This document shows, piece by piece, positions 24,299 to 30,921 of a stretch of 55,224 bases of DNA. The DNA is from Candidatus Woesearchaeota archaeon (GTDB taxonomy: Archaea > Nanobdellota > Nanobdellia > Woesearchaeales > UBA10216). Both the position numbers and the translations under genes were made by a program. Position 1 is the first letter of the stretch, and each line of letters opens with the position of its first letter. The stretch covers positions 1 through 55,224 of the forward strand of contig JACPTE010000029.1 in NCBI GenBank assembly GCA_016192945.1, in the 5' to 3' direction. The notes under the pieces were generated by a model, which saw only the letters and a list, made by a program, of their open reading frames with translations, made no database searches and was not told the origin of the DNA.

Positions 24299-25486
24299 AT
24301 GAAAGTATTGATGTTTGGCTGGGAATTCCCGCCGCAAAGCACAGGCGGGCTCGGGACAGCATGCTACGGGCTTACAAAAGCCATGAGCAGGCTTGGAGTG
24401 AACATAACACTGGTCCTGCCAACAACAGAAAACATCACCCACGACTTTGTAAGGATAATAGGCGCAAACGTGAGGCTCAAGGGAATAAAATCACCCATCA
24501 GGCCATACATGACAGAGACTCAATACTCCAGGCAATACAGGAAAAGCTCATTATACGGCCAAAGCCTGTTTGATGAGGTATACAGGTATTCCATGGCTGC
24601 CGAGCAGATAGCCCGCGAGGAGGACTTTGACGTGATACACTGCCATGACTGGCTGACCTTTGAGGCAGGCATAAGGGCTAAAAGCATTGCCAACAAGCCA
24701 TTAATAGTCCATGTGCACGCAACAGAATTTGACAGGACAGGAGGGCTCAGCCTGAACAGGCACGTGTACGATGCTGAAAAAAGGGGAATGCAGGCAGCAG
24801 ACAGGGTAATTGCAGTAAGCAACTACACAAAAAACAAGATAATCTCGCATTACGGCATAATGCCTGAAAAAGTAAGCGTAGTCCACAATGCTGTTGACCA
24901 TGACAGGAGCCAGCCATCTGAGGATTCAGGACTGAAAAAGCACAGCAAGATAGTCCTGTTCCTTGGAAGGATAACCCTCCAGAAGGGGCCTGACTATTTC
25001 CTCTATGCTGCAAGCAAAATACTCCAGATAGAGCCGAACGTGAGGTTCATAATAGCCGGTTCAGGGGACATGGAGCAGTCCATAATCCAGAAGTCAGCAG
25101 AACTGGGTATATCAGACAAGGTGCTTTTCACAGGCTTTGTGAGCGGGAATGATGTCAACAGGGCATACAGCATGGCAGACGTATATGTGATGCCCTCAGT
25201 AAGCGAGCCATTCGGGATAACAGCGCTTGAAGCAATGAAAAACAACACGCCTGTAATAATATCAAGGAACTCAGGAGTCTCTGAAGTGATATCCCACTGC
25301 CTTAAAGTTGACTTCTGGGACATAAACCAGCTGGCAAACAAGATAATAGGAGTCCTGAGATACAGGGAGCTGTCAGAAACCATGAAAAACCACGCTGCCG
25401 GAGAGGTCTCAAGAATAAGCTGGTCAAACTCTGCTGAGAAATGCATAACAGAATATAACAGGGCTTTGAGAGGCGAAAATGGTTAA
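24299..25486 (+). CDS. GT4/GT5-type glycosyltransferase (alpha-glucan synthase-like)
   Basis: The 395-residue GT-B fold has N-terminal KVLMFGWEFPPQSTGGLGTA (the donor loop STGGLG), VIHCHDWLTFEAGI, then VLFLGRITLQKGPDYFLYA and the E-x7-E motif in SEPFGITALEAMKNNTPV. Neighbours are a GH57 enzyme overlapping its stop by 8 nt and the HTH gene. It is probably a second glucan synthase or glucan-modifying transferase for the same polymer. Whether it uses UDP- or ADP-glucose, or maltose-1-phosphate, cannot be read from sequence. Confidence 0.87.
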   Translation: MKVLMFGWEFPPQSTGGLGTACYGLTKAMSRLGVNITLVLPTTENITHDFVRIIGANVRLKGIKSPIRPYMTETQYSRQYRKSSLYGQSLFDEVYRYSMAAEQIAREEDFDVIHCHDWLTFEAGIRAKSIANKPLIVHVHATEFDRTGGLSLNRHVYDAEKRGMQAADRVIAVSNYTKNKIISHYGIMPEKVSVVHNAVDHDRSQPSEDSGLKKHSKIVLFLGRITLQKGPDYFLYAASKILQIEPNVRFIIAGSGDMEQSIIQKSAELGISDKVLFTGFVSGNDVNRAYSMADVYVMPSVSEPFGITALEAMKNNTPVIISRNSGVSEVISHCLKVDFWDINQLANKIIGVLRYRELSETMKNHAAGEVSRISWSNSAEKCITEYNRALRGENG

Positions 25487-26690
25487 GGTATGCCTATACT
25501 TCCAGGTCCACCAGCCATACAGGCTCAGGAACTACACTGTATTTGACATAGGCAACACAAGCAACTATTTTGATGACGAGAAAAACGCGAATGTGCTGAA
25601 AAGGGTTGCCAGAAAATGCTACCTTCCAGCCAACCAGGTCATCATGGAGCTCCTTGAAAAGCACCCTGAATTCAGGGCGAGCTTCTCAATGTCAGGAACA
25701 GTCCTTGAGCAGATGGAAAGGCACTCGCCAGAGGCACTGGAGTCATTCAAGAGCCTTGTAAGGACAAAACGAGTAGAGCTTCTTGATGAGACCTATTTCC
25801 ACTCGCTTGCATTCATATACTCAAAAAACGAGTTTAAGGAGCAAGTAAGGCTGCACAACCAGAAAATGCAGAAGCTATTCGGATACAAGCCAAGAGTCTT
25901 CAGGAACACTGAGCTGATATACAACAATGAGATGGCAGGCTTCATTGAAAAAATGGGGTATGATGGCGTGCTGGCAGAGGGTGCAGACCACATACTCGGA
26001 TGGAGAAGCCCCAACTTCGTGTACAAGCCCAAGTCAGCCAACAGGCTAAAGCTGCTGCTCAAGAACTACAAGCTTTCTGATGACATAGCATTCAGGTTCT
26101 CTGAAAGAAGCTGGCAGGAATGGCCCCTCACAGCAGACAAGTTCAGCTCGTGGATAAGCGCGGTGAATGGCAACGGGGTTTGCGTGAACCTGTTCATGGA
26201 CTATGAGACCTTCGGAGAGCACCAGTGGGATGAGACCGGGATATTTGAATTCCTCAGGCACATGCCCGGCGAAATCCTTAAGCACAAGGACAACTCATTC
26301 AGGACGCCCTCAGAGCTGGTGAAAGAGCACGAGCCAGCAGGGGAACTGGACATACACAACATGATTTCATGGGCTGATGTGGAGCGGGACATAAGCGCAT
26401 GGACAGGGAACAGCATGCAGCAGGCAGCCATAAGTGAGCTATACAGGCTGGAAAGCGAGATAAAAGCCAGCAAGGACAATTCTCTGCTGGAAGACTGGCG
26501 AAGGCTCCAGACAAGCGACAACTTCTACTACATGTGCACAAAATGGTTCTCTGACGGCGACGTGCACAAGTACTTCAACCCCTATGAAAGCCCTTATGAC
26601 GCTTTCATCTCCTTCATGAACATAATAAACGACATCAAGATAAGGGTGAAGAGGTGCCAAACCACAAAAAATAAAAACAAGGATGATTAA
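25479..26690 (+). CDS. GH57 alpha-amylase family enzyme
   Basis: The 403-residue protein has motif 1 VCLYFQVHQPYRL (HQPYR at 11-15); catalytic nucleophile Glu145 in FRNTELIYNNEMA; acid/base Asp241 in MDYETFGEHQW. It lacks a signal peptide, so acts in the cytoplasm on stored glucan. Length fits the short archaeal/bacterial GH57 amylases, not the about 530-residue branching enzymes, although transferase activity is possible. It overlaps the upstream glycosyltransferase by 8 nt, so coupled translation is likely. Confidence 0.92.
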   Translation: MVKVCLYFQVHQPYRLRNYTVFDIGNTSNYFDDEKNANVLKRVARKCYLPANQVIMELLEKHPEFRASFSMSGTVLEQMERHSPEALESFKSLVRTKRVELLDETYFHSLAFIYSKNEFKEQVRLHNQKMQKLFGYKPRVFRNTELIYNNEMAGFIEKMGYDGVLAEGADHILGWRSPNFVYKPKSANRLKLLLKNYKLSDDIAFRFSERSWQEWPLTADKFSSWISAVNGNGVCVNLFMDYETFGEHQWDETGIFEFLRHMPGEILKHKDNSFRTPSELVKEHEPAGELDIHNMISWADVERDISAWTGNSMQQAAISELYRLESEIKASKDNSLLEDWRRLQTSDNFYYMCTKWFSDGDVHKYFNPYESPYDAFISFMNIINDIKIRVKRCQTTKNKNKDD

Positions 26691-26710
26691 GACAAAAAAA
26701 GGTGATAGAA

Positions 26711-27019
26711 ATGCCAAAAAGAATCAATACTGAGGATGCAAAGCGAATACTTTCAGACTGCACACCAGACAAGTGCTTCTGGGTGAATCAGGGCCCAATA
26801 CTGAGAAACCTGAACGAGCTTTCTGATGCTCTTAAGGGAATAAACGACGAGCAGTTCACCCACCATCTCAACAAGGACAAAAACGACTTTTCAAAATGGG
26901 TAAATGACGTTTTCGGCGATGAGGAACTGGCAAAAGCCCTCTCAAGGGTGAGCACAAAGACAGCTGCAATCAAGAAAATCAACGAAAGGATAGAATCATT
27001 AAAAAAAGTAGCTGCATAA
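26711..27019 (+). CDS. DUF5752-like small protein
   Basis: The 102-residue protein has TPDKCFWVNQGPILRNLNEL followed by FTHHLNKDKNDFSKWVNDVF, the pattern of the DUF5752 family, often seen beside glycan genes in archaea. Function unknown; probably all helical. AGGTGATAG precedes ATG 26711; the frame also contains an earlier start at 26702. It follows the GH57 gene by 20 bp. The last codons are part of a sequence partly duplicated just downstream. Confidence 0.75.
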   Translation: MPKRINTEDAKRILSDCTPDKCFWVNQGPILRNLNELSDALKGINDEQFTHHLNKDKNDFSKWVNDVFGDEELAKALSRVSTKTAAIKKINERIESLKKVAA

Positions 27020-27061
27020 TGAGTCCTGAAGACAGCTGCAATCAAGAAAATCAACGACAGG
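26957..27061 (+). repeat. 72-bp-spaced direct duplication of a gene tail
   Basis: The 29 bases from 26957 (starting AAGACAGCTGCAATC) occur again identically at 27029-27057, followed in both by one mismatch and AGGA. The first copy encodes the C-terminus of the DUF5752-like protein; the second is noncoding and supplies AGGAG, the ribosome site of the next gene at 27071. Confidence 0.85.
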
Positions 27062-27070
27062 AGACTAAAA

Positions 27071-27304
27071 ATGGATAAAATAAGCTTTAGGGATTTTTTA
27101 TTTAGATTTGCAAGTGAAGGGCAAAGAAGATATGAACTCACAACAGCCGCCATGAAATTTGGCTTGGTGAGGGCGCTTGAAGTAAGGGAAGCCTGCGAAA
27201 TTTCCAGCTCACAGCAGGTAGCAGAACTGATGGACAGAGGGGATTGGAAAACAATCAAGGAATGGTCCAACGCCCAGCGAAAAAAAGTCAGCGGCCTCAA
27301 ATAA
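27071..27304 (+). CDS. Hypothetical 77-residue protein
   Basis: Mostly helical, with ISFRDFLFRFASEGQRRYEL and RALEVREACEISSSQQVAEL. Not recognised. AGGAGACT precedes the ATG, and this ribosome site derives from the duplicated gene tail. It might be a regulatory small protein of the cluster, but the evidence is only position and codon openness. Confidence 0.5.
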   Translation: MDKISFRDFLFRFASEGQRRYELTTAAMKFGLVRALEVREACEISSSQQVAELMDRGDWKTIKEWSNAQRKKVSGLK

Positions 27305-27387
27305 ATATTGATATGATATTAGAAAGTTGCTGCTTAAAACAAAAATAAAAAAAGAAAAAGCTAAAAACCTAGAATAATGAAGCTCAA

Positions 27388-27552
27388 CTAGTAGTTTGAC
27401 TTCTTCTTCTGGTAGCAATCCCTGCAGTAAACCGGTCTGCCTTCTGAAGGCTTGAACGGAACCTGGGTGTCTGCACCGCAGTCAGAACACTTTGCTGGAT
27501 GCATTTCTCTCTGCTGGAAGCCTCCGCCTCCGCCTCTTCCACCGAATCCCAT
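27388..27552 (-). CDS. Small Gly-rich zinc-ribbon protein
   Basis: A 54-residue protein. A Gly-rich N-terminus (GFGGRGGGGGF) is followed by KCSDCGADTQVPFKPSEGRP and YCRDCYQKK, two CxxC pairs about 20 apart. This small CxxCG-CxxC ribbon family is common in DPANN archaea and candidate bacterial phyla; function unknown, probably nucleic-acid binding. AGGAGGAAAG lies 5 nt before the ATG, and a TATA box (CTTATAAAG) is upstream. Confidence 0.8.
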   Translation of the reverse strand: MGFGGRGGGGGFQQREMHPAKCSDCGADTQVPFKPSEGRPVYCRDCYQKKKSNY

Positions 27553-27776
27553 CTTACTTTCCTCCTAAATCTTTTATCACAGCACAACACAGTTAAACTG
27601 CGCTGCGCAATTGCTTTATAAGAACAAGCACTAAACTTCTGCTTATAAAACAACTATTTTTCAGGAGTTTTGCCCAATATATAAATTTTGTGAAATCAGG
27701 CTACATTTGCCGTAAATTCAGAAAAGCTTTATTAACCATCCAGACAAACAACAAAGAACCATCCCGGATTACTAAA

Positions 27777-28064
27777 ATGATTGAGAAGAAACAAGTAATA
27801 GAAGCCCTGAAGGCGTGCTTTGACCCCGAACTTCAGGTAGATGTATGGACACTGGGCCTGATTTATGATATAAGCCTGTCTGGTGGCAAGGTAAGCATCA
27901 AAATGACGCTTACAACACCATTCTGCCCCTATGGGCCCCAGCTGATTGAGGAGATTGAGCAAAAAGTGAAGGGAATAGATGGCGTAATAGAAGTCTCCAT
28001 AGAGCTTGTTTTTGAGCCTTCATGGCAGCCATCTGACGAGTTAAGGGCTATGCTCGGAGTATGA
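27777..28064 (+). CDS. MIP18/DUF59-family iron-sulfur assembly factor
   Basis: The 95-residue protein has CFDPELQVDVWTLGLIYDIS and MTLTTPFCPYGPQLIEEI, the two conserved DUF59 blocks; the Cys in TPFCP is the likely metal/cluster ligand. It probably helps insert Fe-S clusters together with ATPase carriers. An in-frame extension upstream to 27690 lacks family similarity and crosses promoter-like sequence, so ATG 27777 is chosen. Confidence 0.9.
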   Translation: MIEKKQVIEALKACFDPELQVDVWTLGLIYDISLSGGKVSIKMTLTTPFCPYGPQLIEEIEQKVKGIDGVIEVSIELVFEPSWQPSDELRAMLGV

Positions 28065-28203
28065 TTCTATTCCACAGTAATTCATCTTTTATCAGACTAG
28101 TGTGGTAAAAAGTATATTTTCTAGTTTAGAAATGTTTAAATAGTTCATGCTTGATTATAAATGCAAATTTTAAAAAAATAGAAGTTGTTAGCACTAAAAT
28201 TGG

Positions 28204-28281
28204 TTAAAACCTGTTTTGTTGGCGCAAAACGGTTTTAGTTGTTTAGTTCATTGGAAACATATACACTTGTTGGCGCAAGTG
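28204..28281 (+). ncRNA. Twin hairpins with identical 8-nt loops upstream of ftsZ
   Basis: Hairpin 1 (28206-28236): AAAACC/GGTTTT and GTTTT/AAAAC with one bulged T, loop GTTGGCGC at 28218-28225. Hairpin 2 (28264-28281): CACTT/AAGTG, loop GTTGGCGC at 28269-28276. The stems differ while the loops are identical, which is the mark of an RNA recognised at its loop. A TATA-like GTTTAAATAG lies at about 28131-28142, so the element could be transcribed. It may be the ftsZ leader or a separate small RNA. Confidence 0.65.
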
Positions 28282-28315
28282 ACTTGTTCTGAAGGAAGTA
28301 TATGCAGTAGCACCT

Positions 28316-28339
28316 ATTTAAACATTTCTATGTTTAAAT
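28316..28339. promoter_or_regulatory. Perfect 10-bp inverted repeat before ftsZ
   Basis: ATTTAAACAT and ATGTTTAAAT are perfect complements around a 4-nt spacer. The left arm reads as a TATA box (CTATTTAAAC), so the repeat may be both ftsZ promoter and operator, or an RNA hairpin if transcription starts upstream. It lies about 65 nt before the ftsZ ATG. Confidence 0.6.
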
Positions 28340-28404
28340 GGTTGTTTGCTAAAATATACTTTAAAGAATATAAAAAACCTTTTCAAAAAAGGGGGTTGGG
28401 CAAA

Positions 28405-29469
28405 ATGGACTTTATCGTGGAAGATGCATTGAAGGCCGCTGAAGAGCACAAGTTTGGCGGTGGCGTGATAGGACAGGCAAACATAAAGGTGATGGGCGTT
28501 GGAGGAGGAGGCAACAACATGGTTTCCTGGCTCCACAGGAAGTCAGTCAAGGGAGCGGAAATACTCGCCTGCAACACAGACAAGCAGCACCTTGAAATTT
28601 CTTCTGCTGACAAAAAATTCCTTATAGGAAAAGACCTGACAAGAGGCTTGGGATGCGGCGGATTCCCTGAAAGAGGAGCTGAAGCTGCAAAAGAAGCGCT
28701 GCAGGACATAAAAGAGGCTCTCAGAGAGTCAGACATGGTATTCGTATGCGCAGGGCTGGGAGGCGGAACAGGAACAGGAGCTGCACCAGTCGTTGCAAAG
28801 GTAGCAAAAGAGACTGGCGCAATAGTAATAGGCACAGTCACAATGCCATTCAAGATTGAAAGGGCCAGGATTGACAAGGCAGAATTCGGACTAAGCCAGC
28901 TAAGGCAGGTATCTGACACTGTCATAGTCATAGACAACAACAGGCTGGTACAGATTGCAGGAAACCTGCAGGCATTTGCAGTTGCAAACGAGCTGGTCTC
29001 AACCATGATAAAGGGAATTGTGGAAACAATAGCTGTACCCTCCCTTGTCAACCTTGACTACGCAGACGTAAAGGCAATAATGACAAACGGAGGCGTAGCG
29101 GCAATAGGCGTCGGAAGCTCTGACACAAACAACAGAGTGGAAGAGGCAGTACAGGGAGCATTGAGCAACCCCCTGCTGGACATCAGCTACAAGGGAGCAA
29201 CAGGAGCCCTGATACACGTTTCCGGCGGGCCAGATATGACGCTTGACGAAATCAACAGGATAGGCGAACTCGTCACAGAAAGCCTTGACGACGATGCGAA
29301 CGTCATCTGGGGAGCGAGGGTATCCGAGAACATGAAGGGCAAGATAACAGTGATGACAATAATAACAGGCGTAAAGAGCCCGTGGATACTTGGAAAGCTT
29401 GACAGGAGGCAGCAGACAGTCAAGAACCGCGAATACGAGGACGAGCTCGGCATAGAGGTGATTAACTAA
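28405..29469 (+). CDS. ftsZ: Cell-division GTPase FtsZ
   Basis: The 354-residue protein has the tubulin signature GGGTGTG at 119-125, an N-terminal nucleotide site IKVMGVGGGGNNMVSWL, T5/T7-loop region FAVANELVSTMIKGI and a conserved C-terminal domain (ISYKGATGALIHVSGGPDMT). It polymerises into the division ring. The frame is open upstream to 28216, but ATG 28405 gives the family N-terminus and follows GGGGGTTGGG. A short Lys/Arg-rich tail is at the end. The upstream 340 bp carry structured elements that may control expression. Confidence 0.97.
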   Translation: MDFIVEDALKAAEEHKFGGGVIGQANIKVMGVGGGGNNMVSWLHRKSVKGAEILACNTDKQHLEISSADKKFLIGKDLTRGLGCGGFPERGAEAAKEALQDIKEALRESDMVFVCAGLGGGTGTGAAPVVAKVAKETGAIVIGTVTMPFKIERARIDKAEFGLSQLRQVSDTVIVIDNNRLVQIAGNLQAFAVANELVSTMIKGIVETIAVPSLVNLDYADVKAIMTNGGVAAIGVGSSDTNNRVEEAVQGALSNPLLDISYKGATGALIHVSGGPDMTLDEINRIGELVTESLDDDANVIWGARVSENMKGKITVMTIITGVKSPWILGKLDRRQQTVKNREYEDELGIEVIN

Positions 29470-29515
29470 TCACCCTTTTTTTTGTTTTTCATAATCACCG
29501 TTAGGTGTGTTTTCT

Positions 29516-29610
29516 TGCCTTCATTTTACCACCCCCAACACAATTTAATGAAGGCATGACAAACTGGTCTCCAATTGCATCTTAAAACGATGCAATTTGG
29601 AGATTTTTTT
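29516..29610 (+). terminator. Two hairpins after ftsZ, second terminator-like
   Basis: Hairpin A: TGCCTTCATT (29516-29525) with AATGAAGGCA (29547-29556), 10 perfect pairs, 21-nt loop. Hairpin B: TCTCCAATTGCATC (29568-29581) with GATGCAATTTGGAGA (29589-29603), 14 pairs with one bulge, directly followed by seven Ts. B looks like a factor-independent terminator or the end of a small RNA. Together with the repeat at 29600-29657 and a GTCAAAAAC/GTTTTTGAC inverted repeat further on, they fill the 313-bp gap. Confidence 0.6.
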
Positions 29611-29657
29611 CTTCTCATAAGAGAACAAGAGATTTTTTTCTTCTCATAAGAGAACAA
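29600..29657 (+). repeat. Exact 29-bp tandem duplication (two copies)
   Basis: GAGATTTTTTTCTTCTCATA plus AGAGAACAA occurs twice head to tail at 29600-29628 and 29629-29657 without mismatch. Each unit has a T7 run and a small hairpin TTCTC-ATAA-GAGAA. The identity points to a recent duplication of a terminator-like unit. Confidence 0.9.
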
Positions 29658-29782
29658 GACTGAGCGTCAAAAACTACATTACAATCAAAACACTAACAGT
29701 AGTATGCTACCAGTCTCTTACCTGTTGTTTTTGACATTCCCTGTCGCCGGTAACAAACTTCAGCTTCTTGCTCATGGAAGGT

Positions 29783-30493
29783 CTATTTTGTAATCTTCCT
29801 GAGCGTCTTTTCAGTATCCTGCTCAATTCCAAACTTAGAGAAAAAGTCAAGGACATTCTTCACATCCCTTCTCAATAAAGCTTCAGAATTGGGGTCTTTC
29901 AGGGGGGTTGCCTGGGAGAAGTCAATGAATACAGGGCTTTCCCTGTAATTCAGGATGTTGAACTTTGACAGGTCTCCATGGACAAAGCCAGCCTGGTAAT
30001 ACCTGCGCATAAGCTCAACAACAGAACCAAAGAACCTGTCAGGCTGCCTTGGCAATGCATCCTTGACCTTCTGTGCCGCATCATTGTTTCCAATGAACTC
30101 CATTATTATTATGTTCTTCAGGAATGCTATTGGGGAAGGAGCCCTGACACTGCATTCCCTCGCCACCATCAAATTCCTGAACTCACGCTGGGCCCAGGCG
30201 AAAATAACCTCACGCCTCCTCTTTTTAAGCCCGCTGAACCTGGGGTCAGCCCGGATATAGGAGTACATAGTGTTAAAGTCAGATGTCTCAAGCCTGTGAA
30301 TCTTAATCGCAACCTTCTCAGCATTGCCAACCCTGGCAACTGCAGAAAACACATTGCTCTCCTTTCCGATGCTTATTGGCGACAGGCTCTCAAAATCAAA
30401 ATACCTCTCCAGCTTAAAAAGGTTGGCAAAGGTAAACCTGTCAAAAACATCCTGAAATGTCTTGAACTTCTCCCTTGACATGGTGCGAGGCAT
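29783..30493 (-). CDS. rio1: RIO1-family atypical protein kinase
   Basis: The 236-residue RIO1 kinase has nucleotide loop SIGKESNVFSA (41-51), Lys64 in VAIKIHR, RIO1-specific YSYIRADPRF (78-86), catalytic HGDLSKFN (172-179) and metal Asp191 in FIDFSQ. It acts in small ribosomal-subunit maturation. TATA (CTTATATATC) about 25 nt before the ATG; the promoter region is shared back-to-back with the H/ACA-like RNA. Confidence 0.95.
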   Translation of the reverse strand: MPRTMSREKFKTFQDVFDRFTFANLFKLERYFDFESLSPISIGKESNVFSAVARVGNAEKVAIKIHRLETSDFNTMYSYIRADPRFSGLKKRRREVIFAWAQREFRNLMVARECSVRAPSPIAFLKNIIIMEFIGNNDAAQKVKDALPRQPDRFFGSVVELMRRYYQAGFVHGDLSKFNILNYRESPVFIDFSQATPLKDPNSEALLRRDVKNVLDFFSKFGIEQDTEKTLRKITK

Positions 30494-30573
30494 AGGAAGG
30501 GCTAATCACGCCGGATATATAAGCGTTTATAAACCAACCCAAAAATTTTTATAGTTGCACAGTTTACTAAGCC

Positions 30574-30742
30574 TGTTACGTCAGATAGCCAAATGGGTCC
30601 TTTCAGAGCATGCCTAAAAGGCTTGTGCAATGACAGGAAGACACTCTTGGCTATAACAGCCCGTCACGAGAGTACCCAATGGAGCATACGGGAATAATCA
30701 ACCCAAGCTATGAGCCTGGGGGTTAGTGTTACGGGCGACAAA
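30574..30742 (+). ncRNA. Double-hairpin box H/ACA-like guide RNA
   Basis: Hairpin 1: ATAGCCAA (30585-30592) pairs with TTGGCTAT (30647-30654), then ACA at 30656-30658. Hairpin 2: GCCCGT (30659-30664) pairs with ACGGGC (30731-30736), then ACA at 30738-30740. Each hairpin is about 70-78 nt, with an inner stem (GCATGCC/GGCTTGTGC) next to AATGA and GA elements suggesting a K-turn in hairpin 1. Unpaired flanks between outer and inner stems would be the pseudouridylation pockets. TATA (TTTTTATAG, about 30546-30554) sits about 25 nt before the start; a T-rich hairpin follows. The target is unknown. Confidence 0.65.
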
Positions 30743-30766
30743 CCTTTTATTATTATCATAAAAAAG

Positions 30767-30899
30767 GCAATAGAACAAGTCAATAATCATTTACATTCAC
30801 CAGATATATCGCATAAGACTGGATATATCCTGCAAGGGGAGTAACCCCCTTTAAGATAGGCGGACAGATTAGCGAAGTCTGAATGCTTGTTCTAATTGC
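30767..30899 (+). ncRNA. Structured leader of dnaG (closing helix plus internal hairpins)
   Basis: GCAATAGAACAAG (30767-30779) pairs with CTTGTTCTAATTGC (30886-30899), 13 pairs with one bulge. Enclosed are CCAG/CTGG, AAGGGG (834-839 of 30 kb) with CCCCTT, and CAGATT with AGTCTG around AGCGA. This multi-branched fold ends about 20 nt before the dnaG ATG and its GGTGG ribosome site. It could be a regulatory leader or a stand-alone RNA. It matches no riboswitch class known to me. Confidence 0.5.
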
Positions 30900-30921
30900 T
30901 AAATCTACGAAGGTGGTTTGA

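Noticed and set aside
28216-28404. 63-codon upstream extension of FtsZ
   Set aside because: Low-complexity translation crossing the hairpin elements; the family start and a ribosome site are at 28405.
30574-30742. RNase P RNA or SRP RNA
   Set aside because: None of the conserved RNase P core blocks or the SRP helix 8 motif is present; the two hairpin-ACA units fit H/ACA better.
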